A program made the translations under genes and the position numbers. A stretch of DNA of 64,000 nt, from the NCBI RefSeq assembly GCF_028553745.1, contig NZ_CP067129.1:1098501-1162500 (forward strand), written 5' to 3'. The notes beneath the pieces were generated by a model. It ran no database searches and was not told the origin of the DNA. It was given only the letters and a program-made list of their open reading frames with translations. Origin of the DNA: Paracoccus seriniphilus (GTDB lineage Bacteria > Pseudomonadota > Alphaproteobacteria > Rhodobacterales > Rhodobacteraceae). Position 1 is the first letter of the stretch, and the number at the start of each line of letters is the position of its first letter. This document shows, one piece after another, positions 58,567-64,000 of the stretch.

Positions 58567-60891
58567 ATGGACGCCGCTCTTCGCATTGCCCGCACGATCG
58601 CGACCGAAATCAATGCCACACCTGCGCAGGTCACTGCGGCGGCCGGATTGCTGGACGGAGGCGCGACCGTGCCCTTTGTCGCGCGCTATCGCAAGGAGGT
58701 CACGGGCGGTCTGGACGATACGCAACTGCGGACCCTGTCCGAACGTCTGGTCTATCTGCGCGAGATGGAATCGCGACGGCAGGCGATCCTGGGATCGATC
58801 CGTGATCAGGGCAAGCTGACCGATGAGCTGACCCGCGCGATCATGGGTGCGGAAACCAAGGCTTCGCTGGAAGACATCTATCTGCCCTACAAGCCCAAGC
58901 GGCGCACCAAGGCCATGATCGCCCGTGAAAAGGGGCTGGAGCCCTTGCTCCGGTCGATCATCGAGAACCGCCAGGCCGACCCGGTGCAACTGGCAGCTTC
59001 CTATACCGGCGAGCAGGTGCCAGACATCAAGGCGGCCTTGGACGGGGCCCGCGACATTCTGGTGGAAGAACTTGCCGAGAATGCGACCTTGCTGGGGGGC
59101 TTGCGTGACTTCATGCGCCGCGAGGCTTTCATTGCGGCCAAGCTGATCGAGGGAAAAGAGGAAGCTGGCGCGAAGTTCAGCGATTACTTCGATCATCGCG
59201 AGAAATGGGCCGATATTCCCGGCCATCGCGCCCTGGCGATCCTGCGCGCTGCCAAAGAAGAAATCGTGACCATCGAAATCGCCCCCGATCCCGACACCGG
59301 TGCAGCTCGGGCCGAGGGCATCGTGGCTCAGGCCATCGGCAGGCTTGGCGATGGGGCAGGGGATCAATGGCTGCGCAAGGTCGCGGGCTGGACATGGCGC
59401 GTGAGATTGTCCAACACCATGTATATCGATCTGCTGACCGAATTGCGCAAACGCGCCCATGACGAGGCTATCCGCGTCTTTGGCCGCAATCTCAAGGATC
59501 TGCTGCTGGCCGCTCCGGCGGGCGCAAAGACCACCATCGGTCTGGATCCCGGCATTCGCACCGGCGTCAAGGTGGCCGTGGTCGACGGCACCGGCAAGCT
59601 GATCGACACCGCGACAATCTATCCGTTCCAGCCCAGGAACGATCTGCGTGGCGCCGAGGCGACCCTGCTGACGCTGATTCAGCGTCATGATGCGTCATTG
59701 ATCGCCATCGGCAATGGAACTGCCAGCCGGGAAACCGAACGTCTGGTCGGCGACGTATTGAAGCGCCTGCCGAAGGGCCGCAAGGCCCCGACCCGTGTGG
59801 TGGTCTCGGAAGCAGGGGCATCGGTCTATTCGGCCTCGGAACTGGCGGCGAAGGAATTTCCCGATCTTGATGTTTCGCTGCGCGGCGCGGTGTCGATTGC
59901 GCGACGTTTGCAGGATCCTCTGGCCGAACTGGTCAAGGTGCCGCCCGAATCCATCGGCGTCGGGCAGTATCAGCATGATGTCGATCAGCGACAGTTGACC
60001 AAGACGCTGGAGGCCGTGGTCGAGGATGCCGTGAACGCCGTCGGGGTCGATCTGAACATGGCCTCGGCCCCCTTGCTGGCACATGTCGCCGGACTGGGGC
60101 CGTCACTGGCGCAATCCATCGTCAATCATCGCGACACCCATGGCGCTTTCCCCTCGCGCGCGGCGCTCAAAAAGGTTGCCGGTCTGGGGCCGCGTGCCTT
60201 TGAACAATGCGCGGGATTCCTGCGGATTCGCGACGGGGTCGAGCCTCTGGATGCCTCTTCGGTTCACCCCGAGGCTTATGGGGTCGCACGCAAGATCGTG
60301 GCCGCCTGCGGGCGCGATATTCGCGCGATCATGGGCGATGCCTCGGCGCTGAAAGACTTGCGCGCCGAGCAATTCGTGGATGAGAATTTCGGCCTGCCGA
60401 CAATTCGCGATATCTTCGCCGAACTGGAAAAGCCCGGACGCGACCCGCGACCCAGCTTTGTGACCGCCAGCTTTGCCGATGGTGTTGAAGATATTCGCGA
60501 TCTGCGCCCCGGCATGTCTCTGGAAGGCAGCGTCACCAATGTCGCGGCCTTTGGTGCATTCGTGGATATCGGCGTGCATCAGGACGGGCTGGTGCATATC
60601 AGCCAGCTGGCCGACCGGTTCGTCAAGGACCCCAATGAGGTGGTCAAGGTGGGCGATATCGTGAAGGTCCGCGTGACCGAGGTCGATGTGGCCCGCAAAC
60701 GGATCGGCCTGACGATGCGCAAGGATGGCGGCCGCGATCAGGGCGGGCAGAAATCATCGGCCGGAGGTGGCCGCGACAAGGCCCAGCCCAGGACGCCGCG
60801 TGCCACAAAGGGACAGGCCGCCCCGAAAGGAGACCGGACAGCGCCCGGCGCATTGGGTGCGGCGCTGATGGATGCCATGCGCAAGCGCTGA
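58567..60891 (+). CDS. tex: Tex-type RNA-binding transcription factor
   Basis: The 774-residue Tex family protein: N-terminal HTH-rich domain, a YqgF-like nuclease fold ([17 protein letters not shown]), helix-hairpin-helix segments ([37 protein letters not shown]), and an S1 domain near the C-terminus ([20 protein letters not shown] to IGLTMR), then a basic disordered tail. It acts in RNA or transcript homeostasis; exact role unknown. Confidence 0.95.
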   Translation: MDAALRIARTIATEINATPAQVTAAAGLLDGGATVPFVARYRKEVTGGLDDTQLRTLSERLVYLREMESRRQAILGSIRDQGKLTDELTRAIMGAETKASLEDIYLPYKPKRRTKAMIAREKGLEPLLRSIIENRQADPVQLAASYTGEQVPDIKAALDGARDILVEELAENATLLGGLRDFMRREAFIAAKLIEGKEEAGAKFSDYFDHREKWADIPGHRALAILRAAKEEIVTIEIAPDPDTGAARAEGIVAQAIGRLGDGAGDQWLRKVAGWTWRVRLSNTMYIDLLTELRKRAHDEAIRVFGRNLKDLLLAAPAGAKTTIGLDPGIRTGVKVAVVDGTGKLIDTATIYPFQPRNDLRGAEATLLTLIQRHDASLIAIGNGTASRETERLVGDVLKRLPKGRKAPTRVVVSEAGASVYSASELAAKEFPDLDVSLRGAVSIARRLQDPLAELVKVPPESIGVGQYQHDVDQRQLTKTLEAVVEDAVNAVGVDLNMASAPLLAHVAGLGPSLAQSIVNHRDTHGAFPSRAALKKVAGLGPRAFEQCAGFLRIRDGVEPLDASSVHPEAYGVARKIVAACGRDIRAIMGDASALKDLRAEQFVDENFGLPTIRDIFAELEKPGRDPRPSFVTASFADGVEDIRDLRPGMSLEGSVTNVAAFGAFVDIGVHQDGLVHISQLADRFVKDPNEVVKVGDIVKVRVTEVDVARKRIGLTMRKDGGRDQGGQKSSAGGGRDKAQPRTPRATKGQAAPKGDRTAPGALGAALMDAMRKR

Positions 60892-60898
60892 TCGGGCT

Positions 60899-61708
60899 TT
60901 ACAATCCGCTGAAGGCGGGCGCATGCCGGATGGTGACGCCCGCTGGCAGTTCTCCGCGGATCATCAGATGCGGCCCGGCATAGGGAGAGTCCAGGTCCGC
61001 CGGAACAAAACCGAAGCGGGGGTAATACTCCGGATCGCCCAGCACGACGACCGTTGCCGGGCCCGCCCATTCCAGCGCAGCGGTGATCAGCGCCGCGCCG
61101 ATGCCGCGGGACTGAAGTTTTGGCGTGACCGCCACGGGTGCCAGCGCATATGCGGGCCGAGGGGCCTCGACAGGTGAAAGCGCCACATGTCCAATGATCT
61201 GCCCCGCCGCCACCGCAACCCGGGACAGCGCCAGGTCGCCATCGCTGCGCAGGGTCTGAACCAATGCGGCCTCGTCACCACGACCAAAGGCTGCTTCATG
61301 CAATCGAACAATGCCATCGTGATCGCTGGCCAATTCAGGGCGAATGACGGGGAAAACCTCTTTGCTGGTGAAATCACGCTGCATTTCGGTGCTGTTTCGG
61401 CCCCATTCGCTGTCCGCGGTCCGGCTTTGATGGGCCGCGAAGGCCTGTTGGTCGGTGAAAAGCTCCGTAATGTTCCAGACCATCGGGTCTTCGTCCTGCC
61501 ATATGTCAAAGCGCAGGCAGCCCGGCTCCTGACGGCTCAGCGCCATATGATCGGGCAGCAGCGACAGCGCCGTCAGCATTTGAGCGGTCTCTGCACAGGT
61601 GATCTTCCCGTTCAGCGCAAGCAGGGGCGCGCGCAGCGCAACAGGCGTGCCATGGTCGTCACAATCGTGGTTCATCGTCGGGGCGTGATGTCCGCAGGCA
61701 CAGCTCAT
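60899..61708 (-). CDS. fusion of antibiotic-biosynthesis-monooxygenase-like domain and GNAT acetyltransferase
   Basis: A 269-residue protein. Residues 1-20 (MSCACGHHAPTMNHDCDDHG) are Cys/His-rich and could bind metal. Residues about 27-112 look like an ABM domain, a small haem-free monooxygenase fold (CLRFDIWQDEDPMVWNITEL and FAAHQSR). Residues about 120-269 are a GNAT (YhbS-like), with VTPKLQSRGIGAALITAAL as the acetyl-CoA loop. The stop is 7 bases from the tex stop (convergent). The start gives the Cys/His head; ATG 33 bases in is possible. Confidence 0.8.
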   Translation of the reverse strand: MSCACGHHAPTMNHDCDDHGTPVALRAPLLALNGKITCAETAQMLTALSLLPDHMALSRQEPGCLRFDIWQDEDPMVWNITELFTDQQAFAAHQSRTADSEWGRNSTEMQRDFTSKEVFPVIRPELASDHDGIVRLHEAAFGRGDEAALVQTLRSDGDLALSRVAVAAGQIIGHVALSPVEAPRPAYALAPVAVTPKLQSRGIGAALITAALEWAGPATVVVLGDPEYYPRFGFVPADLDSPYAGPHLMIRGELPAGVTIRHAPAFSGL

Positions 61709-61802
61709 GTCACAGTCTCTTCTCGTGTGGATGACGGGCCACCATTGCATTGCCGGTCGCCACGGATCAATGGGCGAAGCGGCCCGGATGTCCAGCCAGG
61801 TC

Positions 61803-61831
61803 TTGCAGATGACACGCAAGAGGCCTATATC
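61803..61831 (+). promoter_or_regulatory. ssrA: sigma-70-like promoter of ssrA
   Basis: TTGCAG (61803-61808), 17-base spacer, TATATC (61826-61831), predicting a start near 61838. Good -35/-10 quality for an abundant stable RNA. Confidence 0.7.
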
Positions 61832-61837
61832 GGAACT

Positions 61838-62165
61838 GTTCGGCGCAAGTCGGACTATGGACATAAACGCGCTCGTAATAAGCGGATCGGACCCGGGGGC
61901 GGTACCCGGCGGCTCCACCAAATACCCTCGTTGGGGGAACATGGGGCCGAAACAGGATCGACGAACGTCTAAAGGGGTTTGCTTTGTCCCGGTGAGCTAC
62001 CACCGTTATCGGTGCTTTTTGTACAGTTGCCAACGACAACCGTGCTCCGGTCGCTCTGGCTGCGTAAGCAGCTCGGGTAACCGAAACCTAACTCCTTGCG
62101 CCTAGCAGCGTAAGGCGGGGCCCGCAGGAGCCTTGCAACAGAATCCTGCACCTTTTCCCCATATC
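61838..62165 (+). ncRNA. ssrA: tmRNA, circularly permuted two-piece form
   Basis: The acceptor piece comes first: a tRNA-like 3' half ending CGGCTCCACCA with CCA at 61918-61920, and a T-arm (GGACCCGGGGGCGGTACCC). After a 22-base spacer the coding piece begins GGGGCCG at 61943, complementary to CGGCTCC. The tag frame at 62029-62067 reads ANDNRAPVALAA then TAA, an alphaproteobacterial tag. Boundaries are inferred: the 5' end from the promoter and the 3' end from the hairpin at about 62124-62149, then TTTT. Confidence 0.93.
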
Positions 62166-62168
62166 CTT

Positions 62169-63467
62169 TCAGGCTGGCAGATCCAGTACCGCCGACAGGC
62201 CGCCGATATCAGCGCGTTCCAGTCGAAGCGATCCACCATGCAGGGCAGCCAGATCCGCCACGATCGCCAGACCCAGACCAGATCCCGACAGCCCGAATTC
62301 ATCCAGCCGCGCGCCACGGATCATTGCCTTGGGTGCGTCTGCCTGCGCCATGCCCGGACCATCGTCCTCGACCTTCAGGATTAACCGCCCCTCTGTCATC
62401 CGGGCTGAAATGCGGATCTGGCTTCGCCCCCATTTGACCGCATTTTCGCTCAGATTGCCGATCATCTCTTCCAGGTCCTGCCGCTCGCCAGCAAAGCCCA
62501 GGTCATCAGGACAGTCTACCTGTGCGGTTATTCCCTTGTCATGCATCGGCCAGCGCAGCACCAGCAGGATGTCGTCAATGACCGGGCGGATCAGGCAGCG
62601 CAGCCCCATCTGGCGTGGCCCGGCCTGACGCGCGCGCCGCAGATGCCAGCCGATCAGCCGGTCCATCCGCGCGATCAGCGCCTGACCGGCATGATCCATC
62701 GGCAGCTCATTCGTCAAGGCGGCAAGCGGCGTCTTGAGGGAATGGGCCAGGTTTCCCAGGTGATGGCGCGACCGCTCCAGCTGCGCGGCATTCTGATCAA
62801 GCGCGGCATTGATTTCATGGGTCAAGGGCTGAAGCTCCGTGACATCGGGCAGGGGAAGCCTGTCGGTCTTGCCCTCGCGCACGTGGCGCAGATCATGCCC
62901 CAGCCGATCCAGGCTGCGCAGTCCGGCCGTCACCTGGATGACGCTGGCGGCGGCAAGACCCAGACCCAGAACGATCAGGGAAATGGCCAGCGGCCTGCGG
63001 ATCTGAAGCAGGCTTTCTTCTATCTGATCTTGCGGAGCGGTCACGGTAATCGCGACCACGGAATCACTGTCGGGTATGGTGATCTCGCGTCGCAGAACCC
63101 GCAGCGGGGCTCCGTCAGCACCTGTCCCTTGCCCGCCGATGAAGCTGCCCGCCGCGCCGCTCAGGCGACCATCCAGCAATGAGGGCGATCGCGCCACGAC
63201 CTTGTCATCTACGTTCACCTGCCAGTACCAGCCACTGAACGGCAGACCGAACCGCGGATCTGCAGGTGGGGCGGGAACGGTGGTTTCTCCTTCGGAATCA
63301 ATACCCACTGACGCAATCAACGCATCCGCCACGGCCGATGTTTCCGCGTCGAACCGGTCGGTCACGAAATTCCCCAGCAGGTGCGAGATTAGCAGGAAGG
63401 CCGCCAACAAGGCGGCCGTCAGCCAGACCCCGGCAAGAATCAGCAATCTGCCCCGCAGCGATTTCAT
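62169..63467 (-). CDS. sensor histidine kinase
   Basis: A 432-residue membrane kinase: TM1 about residues 8-30, a periplasmic sensor (about 35-155), TM2 about 160-180, HAMP, then a HisKA-type H box LAHSLKTPLA (H242) and ATPase boxes (EDDGPGMAQAD, SGSGLGLAIV). The stop is a few bases from the ssrA end. Pairs with the response regulator, which ends at 63464 and overlaps its start by 4 bases. PhoQ-like organisation; signal unknown. Confidence 0.93.
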   Translation of the reverse strand: MKSLRGRLLILAGVWLTAALLAAFLLISHLLGNFVTDRFDAETSAVADALIASVGIDSEGETTVPAPPADPRFGLPFSGWYWQVNVDDKVVARSPSLLDGRLSGAAGSFIGGQGTGADGAPLRVLRREITIPDSDSVVAITVTAPQDQIEESLLQIRRPLAISLIVLGLGLAAASVIQVTAGLRSLDRLGHDLRHVREGKTDRLPLPDVTELQPLTHEINAALDQNAAQLERSRHHLGNLAHSLKTPLAALTNELPMDHAGQALIARMDRLIGWHLRRARQAGPRQMGLRCLIRPVIDDILLVLRWPMHDKGITAQVDCPDDLGFAGERQDLEEMIGNLSENAVKWGRSQIRISARMTEGRLILKVEDDGPGMAQADAPKAMIRGARLDEFGLSGSGLGLAIVADLAALHGGSLRLERADIGGLSAVLDLPA

Positions 63468-64000
63468 GCAGCCGGAACCTCAAGGACGTATCCCTCGCCG
63501 CGACGGGTCTGGATCAGCCCATCGCCGATTTTCCGACGCAGCCGACCAATCACAACCTCGATGGATTTGAAATCCCGGTCTGTTTCCGCTTCATAAAGAT
63601 GTTCCGACAATTCCGTTCGGCTGACGATGCGGTTCTGATGATGGATCAGATAGCTGAGGATCCTTGTCTCGAATGACGTCAGCTTCAGCGGGCTGCCATC
63701 GCGGGTAATGACCCCCAACTGCGTATCCAGGGTCAGCGGCCCGGCCTGGATGACGGAACGGCTATGGCCCGCCGCGCGGCGTACAAGGGTCTGGGCGCGC
63801 AGGACCACTTCTTCCAGACGAAACGGCTTCACCGCGTAATCATCGGCACCTGCACGAAAACCTGCGACCTTGTCGGTCCAGTCACCCCGCGCCGTCAGAA
63901 TCAGAACCGGCATGGATATGCCCTGATCACGCCAGCGCGTGAGCACATCGATCCCCGACAGGCCGGGCAGGCCCAAATCCAGAATAGCGACATCATAGGT
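63464..64000 (-). CDS. response regulator, OmpR/PhoB type, 5' end outside window
   Basis: About 178 C-terminal residues, cut at the window end. The phosphorylation region ILDLGLPGLSGIDVL is at the N-terminal end here and a winged-helix DNA-binding domain follows (KLTSFETRILSYLIHHQNRIVSR, FKSIEVVIGRLRRKIGDG). Most of the receiver domain before that lies beyond 64000. Overlaps the kinase start by 4 bases, forming a two-component pair. Confidence 0.92.
   Translation of the reverse strand, partial: TYDVAILDLGLPGLSGIDVLTRWRDQGISMPVLILTARGDWTDKVAGFRAGADDYAVKPFRLEEVVLRAQTLVRRAAGHSRSVIQAGPLTLDTQLGVITRDGSPLKLTSFETRILSYLIHHQNRIVSRTELSEHLYEAETDRDFKSIEVVIGRLRRKIGDGLIQTRRGEGYVLEVPAA

Overview
This is a GC-rich, gene-dense chromosomal segment that reads as an alphaproteobacterium of the Rhodobacterales, most like Paracoccus. 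Evidence for this: a nuoM-nuoN-birA order, a ccoGHIS cluster behind an FNR-type box, a LexA box of the alphaproteobacterial GAAC-N7-GAAC type over lexA, a circularly permuted two-piece tmRNA, and alphaproteobacterial gene pairs (DUF1150/Hsp20, CvpA/PurF, purE/purK behind a YdcH-like protein). The assignment to Paracoccus is inference from gene order and protein flavour, not from a search.

Layout. 1-5.7 kb: 3' end of the complex I operon (nuoM partial, nuoN) running into birA, coaX and rnj. 5.7-12.5 kb: trmB, a small heat-shock pair, ydcH-purE-purK, glsA, purF, cvpA. 12.5-18.5 kb: radA, lolCE-type permease with lolD, a cytochrome c lipoprotein, parE. 18.7-23.1 kb: ccoG-ccoH-ccoI-ccoS, which matures the cbb3 oxidase, behind an FNR-type promoter. 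23.1-32.6 kb: a D,D-carboxypeptidase with SPOR tail, clpS, a methyltransferase, an SDR protein, a lipoprotein, hemF, an Lrp regulator divergent from a LysE exporter, hemE divergent from hemC, lexA. 32.6-43.1 kb: a reverse operon trpG-trpD-ung-trpC-moaC-moeA, and a forward operon of an Ala/Pro-rich protein, an aminotransferase, a PpiD-like foldase and trpE. 43.1-50.2 kb: PRC-barrel protein, gpt, LysE exporter, fabI, pdxH, double cold-shock protein, DUF192 protein, tRNA-Pro, tRNA-Leu and NnrE/NnrD. 50.3-64 kb: glnB-glnA, a small secreted protein, a Hint-domain protein, a TPP riboswitch with thiC, a Na+/H+ antiporter with a cyclic-nucleotide-like domain, tex, an ABM-GNAT fusion, ssrA, and a sensor kinase/response regulator pair cut by the window end.

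How the genes fit together. Most are housekeeping: respiration (complex I, cbb3 maturation, haem synthesis by hemC/E/F), purine, tryptophan, biotin, CoA, thiamine, PLP and molybdopterin cofactor supply, nitrogen assimilation, and DNA repair/topology. Regulation visible in sequence includes the FNR box before ccoG, a LexA box overlapping the lexA -10, the TPP riboswitch, a sigma-70-like promoter before ssrA and a weak RpoH-like promoter before the small heat-shock genes.

I found no prophage, IS element, CRISPR array, toxin-antitoxin or defence island, and no clear new multi-gene system. The most unusual items are single loci: an ABM-GNAT fusion with a Cys/His-rich head, an SDR protein lacking the catalytic Lys, an Ala/Pro-rich anchor protein that seems to lack its enzyme domain, a long inverted repeat in the parE leader, an orphan Hint-domain protein, and repeated perfect 3' hairpins without U-tracts.
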